From the NCBI RefSeq assembly GCF_900109455.1, contig NZ_FOAG01000001.1, positions 124,001-188,000 on the forward strand: a stretch of DNA of 64,000 nucleotides, in the 5' to 3' direction. Below are positions 1-8,658 of this stretch, piece by piece. The number at the start of each line of letters is the position of its first letter. Within the stretch, counting starts at the first letter, position 1. Both the position numbers and the translations under genes were made by a program. Source of the DNA: Roseovarius azorensis (GTDB lineage Bacteria; Pseudomonadota; Alphaproteobacteria; Rhodobacterales; Rhodobacteraceae). The notes beneath the pieces are model-generated. The model searched no databases. It had not been told where the DNA came from and was given only the letters and a program-made list of their open reading frames with translations.

Positions 1-2
1 AG

Positions 3-353
3 GATCCCGAGGCGGCTGCGCTTCAGGGTATTTCGATCACTCAGACCGCCCGCATCGCCATGTTCATCGGGGCGGCGCTGGCCGGGGTCGCGGGCGCGCT
101 CACTGCACCGCTGGTATCGGTCAATCCGCATATGGGTCACTCGGTGATCGTGACCGCCTTTATCGTGATCATCGTGGGTGGCGTCGGTTCGCTCGAAGGG
201 GCGGTAATTGCCTCGGTGGTCTATGCGTTTGTCCACACGTTTGTGACCACTCTTTATGACGGGGTGATCGCCGATATCGTTGGCTTGTCGCTGATGCTGC
301 TCGTCCTGATTGTCAGGCCCACCGGCCTTTTCGGGAGTGCGGACCGTGCCTAG
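3..353 (+). CDS. livH: LivH-type branched-chain amino acid ABC permease (5' end cut off)
   Basis: C-terminal 116 residues of an inner-membrane permease of the LivH family (HAAT-type ABC importers for branched-chain amino acids, amides or urea). The frame is open from base 3; the first visible residues, DPEAAALQGI, match the cytoplasmic coupling loop conserved in LivH, so the ATG at 60 is internal and the true start lies outside the window. Hydrophobic spans follow, then the typical C-terminal end LIVRPTGLFG. The stop codon overlaps the GTG start of livM by 8 bases, so the two are translationally coupled. The substrate cannot be read from this fragment, and the binding-protein gene is not visible. 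Confidence 0.88.
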   Translation, partial: DPEAAALQGISITQTARIAMFIGAALAGVAGALTAPLVSVNPHMGHSVIVTAFIVIIVGGVGSLEGAVIASVVYAFVHTFVTTLYDGVIADIVGLSLMLLVLIVRPTGLFGSADRA

Positions 354-1323
354 AATCCTCTTCTTCGCGCTTGGCCTGATCGGTCTCGTTGCCTTGCCGC
401 ACGCTCTCAGCTTTTCGCAGCAGGAAATCCTTGTGTTTCTGGTGATCAACGTGCTTCTGGTCGCCTCTTATCGCCTGCTCACGCTGACCGGCGAATGGTC
501 TCTGGGGCATGTGGTGATCATGGGCGTCGGGGCCTATGCTTCGGCGCTTTTCAGCAAGAACCTAGGCATTTACGTGCCATTTGCGATGCTTCTGGGCGGC
601 ATGACATCGGCGCTTCTTGCCGTGCTGCTCAGTTTTCCGCTGTTTCGGATGAAGGGATTCTATTTCCTGATTGGCAGTTTCGCGGCGGGTGAGATCATCC
701 GCCTGCTCTGGAAACGGTTTCGCGATCCGTTCGGTGGTGCCAAGGGGATTAAAGGAATCGAGCCGATGCCGGATTTCAGCATCGGAGTCTACGAGTTCGA
801 TTTTTTCGAACCGATCAGTTACTATTACATGTCCGGCGCGGTAGTGGTGTTCTGCCTGTGGATCCTGTGGCGGATCGAGCGAAGTCCGGTCGGCCTGACG
901 TTTCACGCGGTACACTGGCAGGACAAACTGGCCGAGGCATCGGGGGTCAATCTGCGCGCTTACCGCACGCTGGCCTTTTCCATCGCCAGCGGTTTTGCGG
1001 GATTGAGCGGCGCGCTGCTGGCGCATTATGTAGGCACAATCAACCCAAACAGTTTCGATGTCGAGGTCATGGTCTTTGTTCTGACATGGGCAATCGTCGG
1101 CGGCACTGCGACGTTCTACGGTCCTATTCTGGGTTGTGTCGTGCTTACCATCCTGAACGAGATCGTGCTGCGCGAACTTGGCTTTGAACAGATGCGCCCG
1201 CTGATCTATGGCGCGATCATGATCCTGTCGATCCTGTTCATGCCGAAGGGTTTGGAAAGTATTGTTCAGAGACTGACCCGCCGCACGCCTGTTGCGGCCC
1301 CACGCGAAAAGGTGGCTGAATGA
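346..1323 (+). CDS. livM: LivM-type branched-chain amino acid ABC permease
   Basis: Inner-membrane permease partner of LivH, about 325 residues. I chose the GTG at 346 (MPRILFFALG...), which overlaps the livH stop; a TTG at 310 in the same frame would add 12 residues lying wholly inside livH. Several transmembrane spans are visible, plus the family loop around 'RIERSPVGLTFHAVHWQDKL', where LivM contacts the ATPase, and the C-terminal 'PKGLES' end typical of LivM. The stop codon overlaps the livG start (ATGA). The coupled order H-M-G-F is that of a normal Liv operon. Confidence 0.9.
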   Translation: MPRILFFALGLIGLVALPHALSFSQQEILVFLVINVLLVASYRLLTLTGEWSLGHVVIMGVGAYASALFSKNLGIYVPFAMLLGGMTSALLAVLLSFPLFRMKGFYFLIGSFAAGEIIRLLWKRFRDPFGGAKGIKGIEPMPDFSIGVYEFDFFEPISYYYMSGAVVVFCLWILWRIERSPVGLTFHAVHWQDKLAEASGVNLRAYRTLAFSIASGFAGLSGALLAHYVGTINPNSFDVEVMVFVLTWAIVGGTATFYGPILGCVVLTILNEIVLRELGFEQMRPLIYGAIMILSILFMPKGLESIVQRLTRRTPVAAPREKVAE

Positions 1324-2087
1324 CCAAGTTTCTGGAAATCAGAGGCCTGACCATGCGCTTTGGCGGGCTGTTGGCGGTGGACAATCTGAGCTTTACGGTC
1401 GAGCACGGCCAGATCCACGGATTGATTGGGCCGAATGGTGCGGGCAAGACGACGACGTTCAACATGATCTCGGGATTCTACAAACCGACCAGCGGCAAGG
1501 TGCTGTTGCGCGGCGAGGATATTTCCGGTCTCAAGACGCATGAGGTGGCGCGGCGCGGTGTGGTGCGGACCTTTCAGCATTCAACGCTCTTCGCCGAGTT
1601 GACGGTGCTGGAAAACGCCCTCGTGGGCACGCATATGCCGTTTCGACCCAATATATTTGCGGCGATCATCGGTTGGGACAAGGAAGATCGGATCGGTGCC
1701 GAAGCTCGGGCGCGCGAGGCGCTGGAGTTCTTTGGCCTTGAGCATCTTGCGCAGGAACGCGCCGGAGACCTCTCGCATGGCCATCAGCGCGCCCTCGGGA
1801 TGGCGGTGGCCTATGCGTCGCATCCCGATGTGATCCTGCTCGACGAGCCCTTTACCGGCATGAACCCCGAGGAAACCCGGCGAATGATGGGGCTGATGCG
1901 GGCCCTGCGCGACAACGGCATTACCCTTCTTCTGGTCGAGCACGACATGCAGGCGATCATGGGGTTGTGCGACACCATCACCTGCATGAGCTTTGGCAAG
2001 TTTCTCGCCGAAGGTGGCCCCGCGGAGATCCGCAACCATCCGGCGGTGATCGAGGCCTATCTGGGAGGCGCGCGCCATGTTGCTTGA
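1320..2087 (+). CDS. livG: LivG-type ABC transporter ATPase
   Basis: Cytoplasmic ATPase of the importer, 255 residues. Walker A GPNGAGKTT lies near residue 38 and Walker B VILLDEP near 165, followed by the LivG-specific 'FTGMNPEETRRM' stretch and the H-loop 'LLVEHDMQAIM'. The signature motif reads LSHGHQ where most family members have LSYGQQ, a mild substitution. It overlaps livM upstream (ATGA) and livF downstream by 11 bases, so the subunits should be made together. Confidence 0.92.
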   Translation: MTKFLEIRGLTMRFGGLLAVDNLSFTVEHGQIHGLIGPNGAGKTTTFNMISGFYKPTSGKVLLRGEDISGLKTHEVARRGVVRTFQHSTLFAELTVLENALVGTHMPFRPNIFAAIIGWDKEDRIGAEARAREALEFFGLEHLAQERAGDLSHGHQRALGMAVAYASHPDVILLDEPFTGMNPEETRRMMGLMRALRDNGITLLLVEHDMQAIMGLCDTITCMSFGKFLAEGGPAEIRNHPAVIEAYLGGARHVA

Positions 2088-2784
2088 GGCAGAGCGCATC
2101 TGCGTGTCTTATGGCAAGGTGTCGGCGATCCGCGACATCACGATCCGCGTGCCGGAGGGCAAGATCGTCACCATCATCGGCGGCAACGGTGCGGGCAAGA
2201 CCACCACGCTGCGCGCCTTGTCGGGGATGGTGCCGCTCAAATCCGGCGAGATCCGGTTTCTGGGCAAGCGAATCGACGGGCTGTCGGCGGACAAGATCGT
2301 CGCGCATGGTATCGCCCATGTGCCAGAGGGGCGGCGAATCTTTCCCAATATGACGGTTGAGGAGAACCTGCGCACCGGTGCGTTCCTGCGGCGTGACCAT
2401 GCGGCGGTCGAAAAGGATCTGGCCGATGTCTTTGCCCGATTTCCACGTCTCAAGGAACGCCGTGGCCAGCGGGCGCAGACGATGTCGGGTGGCGAACAGC
2501 AGATGCTGGCGATCGGGCGGGCGCTGATGTCGGATCCGCGCGTCCTGCTGATGGACGAGCCGTCGATGGGTCTCGCCCCGGTTATCGTCGAGGAGATCGC
2601 GCAGATCATCGAGGAAATCAACGCGCGTGGCCTGTCGGTCGTGCTGGTCGAGCAGAACGCCGAACTGGCGCTTGAACTGGCAGATATGGCCTATGTGCTG
2701 GAAACCGGGAACATGGCTCTGGAGGGGCCTGCGCATGAGCTTCACGATAACGAACATGTTCGCGCCGCGTATCTGGGGCTTTGA
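2077..2784 (+). CDS. livF: LivF-type ABC transporter ATPase
   Basis: Second cytoplasmic ATPase of the importer, 235 residues, forming a heterodimer with LivG. Walker A GGNGAGKTT, signature MSGGEQQMLAIGRALM and Walker B VLLMDEPSMGLAP are all intact, with the LivF-type 'LVEQNAELALELADMAYVLE' H-loop region. The start overlaps the end of livG by 11 bases. It is the last clear transporter gene of the operon; a small gene of unknown function follows after 16 bases. Confidence 0.92.
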   Translation: MLLEAERICVSYGKVSAIRDITIRVPEGKIVTIIGGNGAGKTTTLRALSGMVPLKSGEIRFLGKRIDGLSADKIVAHGIAHVPEGRRIFPNMTVEENLRTGAFLRRDHAAVEKDLADVFARFPRLKERRGQRAQTMSGGEQQMLAIGRALMSDPRVLLMDEPSMGLAPVIVEEIAQIIEEINARGLSVVLVEQNAELALELADMAYVLETGNMALEGPAHELHDNEHVRAAYLGL

Positions 2785-2800
2785 CGCAGGCGACAGCGAG

Positions 2801-3349
2801 ATGCGGATCGCCCGCGCGGCGGGCTGGTCGCGCGCCGATCTGGTCTGGGAGCGGCTCACCGAGGCGGCGCTCGGCGATTGGGAGGCCGGGCGCCATGGGC
2901 GGGCTCTGCGCGGATTCCGGCAGGCCTATCTGCTGGCCCGGGTTGCTTTCGCCAGATCGGATCTGCGGCGCGCGACGGCACATGCCAATCTTGCCATTGC
3001 CGGGTCAGCAGGGGGGCGGTTCGACCGCGCCGAGCGGCATCAGCGCGCCGCGCTCACGATCTGGCGCGGTGCGCAGGACCGGATCGCAGCGATGGAGATC
3101 CGCCCGCGCGCGCGCAGTTCGCTGTTTCATCTGCGCATGGAGGCGCTGCACCGCGACACCTATCACGGCAATCTGCGCCTACGGATCGGCCGCATCGTCG
3201 AAGAGACCCAAGAGACGCTGCGCACACTCACCGCTCCGAACGGGGCCGGGCATCGCCATGCCGCGCGCTGGCGCGGCGAAAAGCCGAGTGTGCATGACGG
3301 GACGCGGCAGATTCTGGGGGCCTGTCTTTTGATCATCGACCGCGCCTGA
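2801..3349 (+). CDS. Hypothetical protein, helical-repeat-like, after livF
   Basis: A 182-residue protein I do not recognise. It is Arg/Ala rich and predicted helical: a segment around residues 14-100 (WERLTEAALGDWEAGRH ... RAERHQRAALTIWRG) resembles tetratricopeptide-like helix pairs, followed by a charged C-terminal helix. No signal peptide or membrane span is seen. This frame was preferred over two competing frames because its amino-acid composition is balanced while theirs are rich in Trp/Cys/Arg. The start is uncertain: ATG 2801 lies 16 bases after livF; ATG 2735 or 2756 in the same frame would overlap livF. Its position suggests co-transcription with the Liv transporter, but no role can be inferred. 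Confidence 0.55.
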   Translation: MRIARAAGWSRADLVWERLTEAALGDWEAGRHGRALRGFRQAYLLARVAFARSDLRRATAHANLAIAGSAGGRFDRAERHQRAALTIWRGAQDRIAAMEIRPRARSSLFHLRMEALHRDTYHGNLRLRIGRIVEETQETLRTLTAPNGAGHRHAARWRGEKPSVHDGTRQILGACLLIIDRA

Positions 3350-3511
3350 CCGGGGCATTTGCGTCATGTCCCGGCGTCCGCGTGGTGCAATCGTCGCCCG
3401 GATTGAGGCGCGGTTTCTGGGGCAATGCAGAAAAAGACGTAATCACAGGGTGTTAGAGTGGGGTGTCGTCGTCTCTGCCCGCCGCGCGGAATTTTTCAAG
3501 GTTGTCGCTTT

Positions 3512-3552
3512 CCCGATCGTTCCTGTCCGATTTCGACAGGGCCAGGATCGGG
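3512..3552 (+). promoter_or_regulatory. Long inverted repeat upstream of mgdA
   Basis: Two nested inverted repeats share one centre: CCCGATC (3512-3518) pairs with GATCGGG (3546-3552), and CCTGTC (3522-3527) with GACAGG (3535-3540). The element ends 38 bases before the mgdA ATG, in a 241-base gap (3350-3590) with no convincing gene. It could be an operator or a 5'-leader hairpin. A ribosome site AAAGGAG follows at about 3576-3582. The function is inferred from position only. Confidence 0.45.
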
Positions 3553-3590
3553 TAAATTTGGGATAAGGTCCTGCAAAGGAGTCTCTGGCC

Positions 3591-4841
3591 ATGCGCTATT
3601 CCGGATTCAAGGTGATCAAGGAGGCCCTGACCGGCCATCGGGGATGGACACCGGCCTGGCGCGATCCGGCGCCGCAGGCGGAATATGACGTCATTATCAT
3701 CGGCGGCGGCGGGCATGGATTGGCCACCGCTTACTATCTAGCCAAAGAGTTCGGTGGCACGCGCATCGCGGTGCTGGAAAAGGGCTGGATCGGTGGCGGC
3801 AATGTGGGGCGCAACACCACGATCATCCGCTCGAACTACCTGCTTGATGGAAATGAGCCGTTCTATGAATTCTCGCTCAAGCTCTGGGAAGGGCTGGAGC
3901 AGGATTTCAACTACAATGCGATGGTCAGCCAGCGCGGCATCCTGAACCTCATCCATACGGATGCGCAGCGCGACGCCTTCACCCGGCGCGGCAATGGGAT
4001 GATCCTGAATGGCGCCGATGCCGAACTGCTTAGTGTCGAGCAGATCCGCAAACGCTATCCGTTTCTGAATTTCAACGATGCGCGGTTTCCGATCAAGGGC
4101 GGGCTGGCGCAGCATCGCGGCGGCACCGTGCGCCATGACGCGGTGGCCTGGGGCTATGCGCGCGGCGCCGATCAGCGCGGTGTCGATATCATCCAGAATT
4201 GCGAAGTCACGGGGTTTCGCATCGAGAACGGCGTTTGCAAGGGGGTCGAGACCAGTCGCGGTTTCATTGCCGCGAAAAAGGTCGGCTGTGCCGTGGCGGG
4301 ATCGTCGGGACGGCTGATGGCGAAGGCGGGCATGCGTCTGCCAATCGAGAGCCATGTGCTTCAGGCCTTTGTCTCCGAAGGTCTGAAGCCGGTGCTGCCG
4401 GGGGTCATCACCTTTGGCGCGGGGCATTTCTATTGCAGCCAGTCGGACAAGGGCGGGCTGGTCTTTGGCGGCGACATCGACGGTTACAATTCCTATGCGC
4501 AGCGTGGCAACCTGCCGGTGGTCGAGGATGTCGCCGAGGGCGGCATGGCGCTGTTCCCCGGTCTGGGGCGGGTGCGATTGCTTCGGATGTGGGGCGGGAT
4601 CATGGACATGTCGATGGACGGCTCGCCGATCATCGACCGCACACATATCGAGGGGCTCTATTTCAACGGCGGCTGGTGCTATGGCGGGTTCAAGGCGACG
4701 CCTGCCTCGGGCTGGTGCTTTGCGCATCTTCTGGCCACCGACGCCCCGCATCCGGTGGCCACCGCCTATCGCTTCGACCGGTTCGAAAAGGGCCGGATGA
4801 TCGACGAAAAAGGCATGGGCGCGCAGCCCAATCTGCATTGA
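3591..4841 (+). CDS. mgdA: N-methylglutamate dehydrogenase subunit A (sarcosine oxidase beta-like)
   Basis: Flavoprotein of 416 residues in the DadA/SoxB family, catalytic subunit for oxidative demethylation of an N-methyl amino acid. FAD-binding GGGGHG lies at residues 38-43. His182 in RHDAVAWG is the likely counterpart of the histidine that carries covalent FMN in the sarcosine oxidase beta subunit. Gene order beta-delta-alpha-gamma matches soxBDAG, but the neighbourhood (mgsABC, gmaS, dmm) points to N-methylglutamate as substrate, the mgdABCD operon of the indirect methylamine pathway. Sarcosine oxidase remains the alternative. It has a good Shine-Dalgarno sequence (AAAGGAG) and starts a four-gene operon. 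Confidence 0.85.
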   Translation: MRYSGFKVIKEALTGHRGWTPAWRDPAPQAEYDVIIIGGGGHGLATAYYLAKEFGGTRIAVLEKGWIGGGNVGRNTTIIRSNYLLDGNEPFYEFSLKLWEGLEQDFNYNAMVSQRGILNLIHTDAQRDAFTRRGNGMILNGADAELLSVEQIRKRYPFLNFNDARFPIKGGLAQHRGGTVRHDAVAWGYARGADQRGVDIIQNCEVTGFRIENGVCKGVETSRGFIAAKKVGCAVAGSSGRLMAKAGMRLPIESHVLQAFVSEGLKPVLPGVITFGAGHFYCSQSDKGGLVFGGDIDGYNSYAQRGNLPVVEDVAEGGMALFPGLGRVRLLRMWGGIMDMSMDGSPIIDRTHIEGLYFNGGWCYGGFKATPASGWCFAHLLATDAPHPVATAYRFDRFEKGRMIDEKGMGAQPNLH

Positions 4842-4853
4842 GAGACTCGGGAC

Positions 4854-5141
4854 ATGATCATCAATCATCCGCTTCTGGGGCCGCGCGACGCGCAGGAATT
4901 CACCTATCTGGGCGACGCCGCGCTGATCGAGCGGCCCGACTGGCAGGCCGAAGATGCGCATCGTCAGTTCTACGAATATCTCTATTTGCGCGACAACCCT
5001 GCGGGGGAACATCGTGAACTGTGGTTTCATGAGCAGGGCGATCGCAGCTGGCTGGTGGTCACGCGCAACACGCTGACACATGAAATCACGCATGTAGATC
5101 TGGCCCGCGACGTGGCCCGGGCAAAGGGGCGCAGCAAATGA
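4854..5141 (+). CDS. mgdB: N-methylglutamate dehydrogenase subunit B (sarcosine oxidase delta-like), zinc site lost
   Basis: Small 95-residue subunit of the SoxD family, which in sarcosine oxidase binds a structural zinc through an N-terminal Cys-x2-Cys pair and a later His/Cys pair. Here the N-terminus reads MIINHPLLGPRD, where the cysteines are absent, and the later motif reads WFHEQGDRSWL, with Asp where a Cys is expected. The family fold is still clear from GPRDAQEFTYLGD and VTRNTLTHEI. The gene starts 12 bases after mgdA and overlaps mgdC (ATGA). Loss of the zinc ligands supports a divergent Mgd rather than a genuine SoxD. Confidence 0.82.
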   Translation: MIINHPLLGPRDAQEFTYLGDAALIERPDWQAEDAHRQFYEYLYLRDNPAGEHRELWFHEQGDRSWLVVTRNTLTHEITHVDLARDVARAKGRSK

Positions 5142-8095
5142 CGCAGAGCAATCGCCTGACGGCTGGCCGGATCGACCGGGCGCAGGTGCTGAACTTTACC
5201 TTTGATGGCAAGCGCTATCAGGGCCATGGTGGAGATACACTCGCCTCGGCGCTTTTGGCCAATGGCGTGCGGCTGATGGGCCGGTCGTTTAAGTATCATC
5301 GCCCGCGCGGTGTGCTGTCGGCGGGCAGCGAAGAACCGAATGCGCTGGTCGAATTGCGCGGCGGCGCGCGTCAGGAACCCAACACCCGCGCCACTACAGC
5401 CGAGCTTTTCGACGGGCTGGAGGCAAAGAGCCAGAACCGTTGGCCCTCGCTGGCCTTCGATGCGATGGCGATCAACGACAGATTCAGCGCCTTTCTGACA
5501 GCAGGCTTCTATTACAAGACCTTCATGTGGCCTGCCGCCTTCTGGGAAAAACTTTATGAGCCGATGATCCGACGGGCGGCGGGATTGGGTTCGATCTCGT
5601 TCGAGCCGGATCCTGATTGCTATGACAAGGGATTTCTGCATTGCGATCTGCTGGTTATCGGCGCGGGACCTGCGGGCCTGTCGGCGGCGCTGACCGCGGG
5701 GCGCGCAGGGGCACGGGTTATTCTGGCCGACGAGGATTTTCTGCTGGGCGGGCGGCTCAATACCGAAACGATCAGTGTCGGGGAACAATCCGGGGGCGAC
5801 TGGGCGGGAACGATCGTGGCGGAACTGGCGCAGATGCCGAATGTTCGAGTGATGATGCGCACCACCGTGATAGGGGCCTTCGATCATGGCATTTACGGTG
5901 CGGTCGAGCGGGTAAGCGACCATCTGGCAGTCCCCCCCGAGGGCAAGCCGCGTCAGATTCTGTGGCGGATCACCTCACGGCGGGCGCTGCTCTGCGCGGG
6001 TGCTATCGAACGGCCGATCGCCTTTTCTGACAATGACCGACCGGGCATCATGCTGGCGGGTGCGTTGCGCGCCTATGTCAATCGCTGGGCGGTGACGCCC
6101 GCGCGAGATGTGGTGATATTTGGCAATAACGATGATGCGCATCGCAGCGCCGCAGATCTCCTTGCCAGAGGTGTGCATGTGGCTGCGGTGGTGGACATCC
6201 GCGCGCAGGCAAAGCCGATTGCCGATTACGAACTGCTCGCCGGGGCGCAGGTCGTCGGCACGCAGGGCAGACTGGGAATACGCGGTGTCGAGGTGCGCCT
6301 TGCCTCGGGCGAGATCCGGCGCATCAACTGTGGCGCGCTCGGGGTGTCGGGCGGCTGGAACCCCAATGTTCATCTCACCTGTCATAAACGCGGTCGCCCC
6401 GAATGGCGTGAGGATATCGCGGCCTTCGTGCCCGGCCCGGACGGTCCCGCGGGCCTGAGCGTCGCCGGGGCGGCTACAGGGCTATTCAGCACTGCGTCGG
6501 CGCTTTCGTCCGGGTCCAAGGCTGCTGCTGCTGCACTGCGCGACCTGGGCATCAGAGCCCGTGCGTTGCCGCAGCCCGCGACCGAGGATGCGCCGGTGTC
6601 GATCACGCCCTTCTGGCATGTGGCCGAGGGCAAAGGGCGCGCCTGGCTGGATCAGCAGAACGATGTGACCGTCAAGGATGTGAAACTGGCGCATCAGGAG
6701 AATTTCCGCTCGGTCGAGCATCTCAAACGCTATACGACCCTTGGCATGGCAACCGATCAGGGCAAGACGTCCAATCTGGGCGGACTTGCGGTCATGGCCG
6801 AACTGACCGGACAGACGATCGCCAAGACCGGCACCACGATCTTTCGCCCGCCTTATACGCCGGTGGCATTGGGCGTGCTGGCCGGACGTTCGCGCGGCAA
6901 GGATTTCCGGCCGGTGCGCAAGACCCCCAGCCACAAATGGGCCCAAGAGCAGGGTGCGGTCTTTGTCGAGGTCGGCATGTGGCTGCGCGCGCAGTGGTTC
7001 CCGAGGCCGGGCGAGACTCATTGGCGCGAGAGCGTGGACCGCGAGGTGCTGGCGACCCGCCGCAGCGTCGGCATCTGCGACGTGACGACGCTGGGCAAGA
7101 TCGACGTGCAGGGGGGTGATGCGGCGGCGTTTCTAAACCGGATCTATGCCAACGGATTTGCAAAGCTGGCGGTGGGCAAGGTCCGCTATGGCCTCATGCT
7201 GCGCGAGGACGGGATTGCGATGGATGACGGTACCGCTGCCCGGCTGGCCGAGGATCATTTCGTCGTGACCACGACCACCGCCAACGCCGTCAACGTCTAC
7301 CGGCACATGGAATTCGCGCGACAGTGCCTGTGGCCGGACATGGATGTGCAACTCATCTCGACGACCGAATCCTGGGCGCAGTTTTCGGTCGCCGGACCGA
7401 ATTCGCGTAGACTGCTGCAAAAGGTGGTGGACCCGGCGTTTGACCTGTCCAACGAGGCGTTTCCCTTCATGGCCTGTGGCGAGATCACGGTGTGCGGCGG
7501 GCTGCGGGCACGCCTGTTCCGTATATCGTTCTCGGGCGAACTGGCCTATGAAATCGCAGTGCCGACGCGTTATGGCGATGCCATGATCCGGCGGCTGATG
7601 GCAGCAGGCGAAGAATTCGACGTGGTTGCCTATGGGACCGAGGCGCTGGGCGTGATGCGGATCGAAAAGGGTCACGCGGCGGGCAACGAGCTGAACGGTA
7701 CGACCACGGCGCGCAATCTCGGGATGGCGCAGATGGTGTCAAAGACCAAGGACAGTATCGGATCTGTCCTGTCAGAGCGCGAAGGGCTGAGCGAGCCGGA
7801 TACGCTGACGCTGGTCGGATTGCGGCCCGTAGATGCGACGCAGCGCGTGCTGGCAGGGGCACATCTGATGACCAAGGGCACGGTCGCCAATGCCGCCAAC
7901 GATCAGGGATATATCACCTCTGCCGCCTATTCGCCAAATCTCGGACATTCGATCGGTCTGGCCTTTCTCAGGAATGGCGCGGCGCGCAAGGGCGAGGTGA
8001 TCGAGGCTGTGAGCCCGCTGACCGGCCTCAATGTCGATGTCGAAGTGGTGAGCGCGCATTTCATTGACCCAGAGGGGGAGCGGCTTCGTGCATGA
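5138..8095 (+). CDS. mgdC: N-methylglutamate dehydrogenase subunit C (sarcosine oxidase alpha-like)
   Basis: Large subunit of 985 residues. Order of parts: an N-terminal Fer2_4-like domain (about 12-85, 'GKRYQGHGGDTLASALLANG', 'SFKYHRPRG'); a nucleotide-binding flavoprotein domain with GAGPAG at 175-180; and a C-terminal GcvT/tetrahydrofolate-binding domain (about 600-985, from 'MWLRAQWFPRPGE'). In sarcosine oxidase this subunit binds NAD and channels the methylene group to tetrahydrofolate, so the same is likely here for the methyl group of N-methylglutamate. It overlaps mgdB and mgdD at its two ends. Length is normal for the family. Confidence 0.87.
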   Translation: MTQSNRLTAGRIDRAQVLNFTFDGKRYQGHGGDTLASALLANGVRLMGRSFKYHRPRGVLSAGSEEPNALVELRGGARQEPNTRATTAELFDGLEAKSQNRWPSLAFDAMAINDRFSAFLTAGFYYKTFMWPAAFWEKLYEPMIRRAAGLGSISFEPDPDCYDKGFLHCDLLVIGAGPAGLSAALTAGRAGARVILADEDFLLGGRLNTETISVGEQSGGDWAGTIVAELAQMPNVRVMMRTTVIGAFDHGIYGAVERVSDHLAVPPEGKPRQILWRITSRRALLCAGAIERPIAFSDNDRPGIMLAGALRAYVNRWAVTPARDVVIFGNNDDAHRSAADLLARGVHVAAVVDIRAQAKPIADYELLAGAQVVGTQGRLGIRGVEVRLASGEIRRINCGALGVSGGWNPNVHLTCHKRGRPEWREDIAAFVPGPDGPAGLSVAGAATGLFSTASALSSGSKAAAAALRDLGIRARALPQPATEDAPVSITPFWHVAEGKGRAWLDQQNDVTVKDVKLAHQENFRSVEHLKRYTTLGMATDQGKTSNLGGLAVMAELTGQTIAKTGTTIFRPPYTPVALGVLAGRSRGKDFRPVRKTPSHKWAQEQGAVFVEVGMWLRAQWFPRPGETHWRESVDREVLATRRSVGICDVTTLGKIDVQGGDAAAFLNRIYANGFAKLAVGKVRYGLMLREDGIAMDDGTAARLAEDHFVVTTTTANAVNVYRHMEFARQCLWPDMDVQLISTTESWAQFSVAGPNSRRLLQKVVDPAFDLSNEAFPFMACGEITVCGGLRARLFRISFSGELAYEIAVPTRYGDAMIRRLMAAGEEFDVVAYGTEALGVMRIEKGHAAGNELNGTTTARNLGMAQMVSKTKDSIGSVLSEREGLSEPDTLTLVGLRPVDATQRVLAGAHLMTKGTVANAANDQGYITSAAYSPNLGHSIGLAFLRNGAARKGEVIEAVSPLTGLNVDVEVVSAHFIDPEGERLRA

Positions 8096-8654
8096 CTTGG
8101 TAGCAATCACCTCGTTGGGGGCGAACGCAGCGCGACTGGATTGTGTGGGCGCGGTTACGCTGACCGAGGTTCCGGATTGGGCGCTGGCTTCGGTGACGGC
8201 GCGTCTGGGGCAAGAGGATGCCTGCCGCGTGGCGCTGGCAACGCTTCTCGGTGTTGAACTGCCCGGACCGGGCGGCATGGTTGCGGGGCCGGAGGTGAGC
8301 GCGTTCTGGACCGCGCCCGATCAGTGGATGGTCGAGGCACCTTATGAGGCCCACCAAGACCTCGCGCGCGCGGTCAAGGAGGTGATGGGCGACACCGCCA
8401 GCGTGACCGAGCAGAGCGATGGCTGGTGCCGCTTCGACATCGAGGGCGAGGGCCTGGGCGCGGTGTTCGAGCGGCTGTGCAATCTGGATCTGGCGACGGC
8501 GGCACCTGGATCAGCCAGCCGCACTGCAATCGAGCATATGGGCTGTTTCGTGCTTTGCCGGACGGCGGGCGGGCATATTTCGGTGATTGGGCCGCGATCC
8601 TCGGCGGGTTCTCTGCATCACGCGCTTTTGACGGCGATGAGCTCGGCACTCTGA
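8088..8654 (+). CDS. mgdD: N-methylglutamate dehydrogenase subunit D (sarcosine oxidase gamma-like)
   Basis: Subunit of 188 residues in the SoxG family, a GcvT-fold protein that completes the heterotetramer. I chose GTG 8088, preceded by AGAGGGGGAG and overlapping the mgdC stop by 8 bases; a TTG at 8064 in the same frame lacks such a site. Family features include 'TAPDQWMVEAP', 'SVTEQSDGWCRFDIEG' and the C-terminal 'RTAGGHISVIGPRSSAGSLHHAL'. It is the last gene of mgdABCD; its stop lies 4 bases from the stop of the convergent AraC-type regulator gene. Confidence 0.82.
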   Translation: MHDLVAITSLGANAARLDCVGAVTLTEVPDWALASVTARLGQEDACRVALATLLGVELPGPGGMVAGPEVSAFWTAPDQWMVEAPYEAHQDLARAVKEVMGDTASVTEQSDGWCRFDIEGEGLGAVFERLCNLDLATAAPGSASRTAIEHMGCFVLCRTAGGHISVIGPRSSAGSLHHALLTAMSSAL

Positions 8655-8658
8655 ACCA

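Noticed and set aside
3738..5093. 451-residue open frame opposite mgdA/mgdB
   Set aside because: Antisense shadow; the plus-strand genes have clear FAD and SoxD-family motifs.
3591..8654. Naming the operon soxBDAG (sarcosine oxidase)
   Set aside because: The order and folds fit both, but there is no glyA or serine/glycine gene nearby, the delta subunit has lost its zinc ligands, and mgsABC/gmaS are in the same island, so mgdABCD is preferred.
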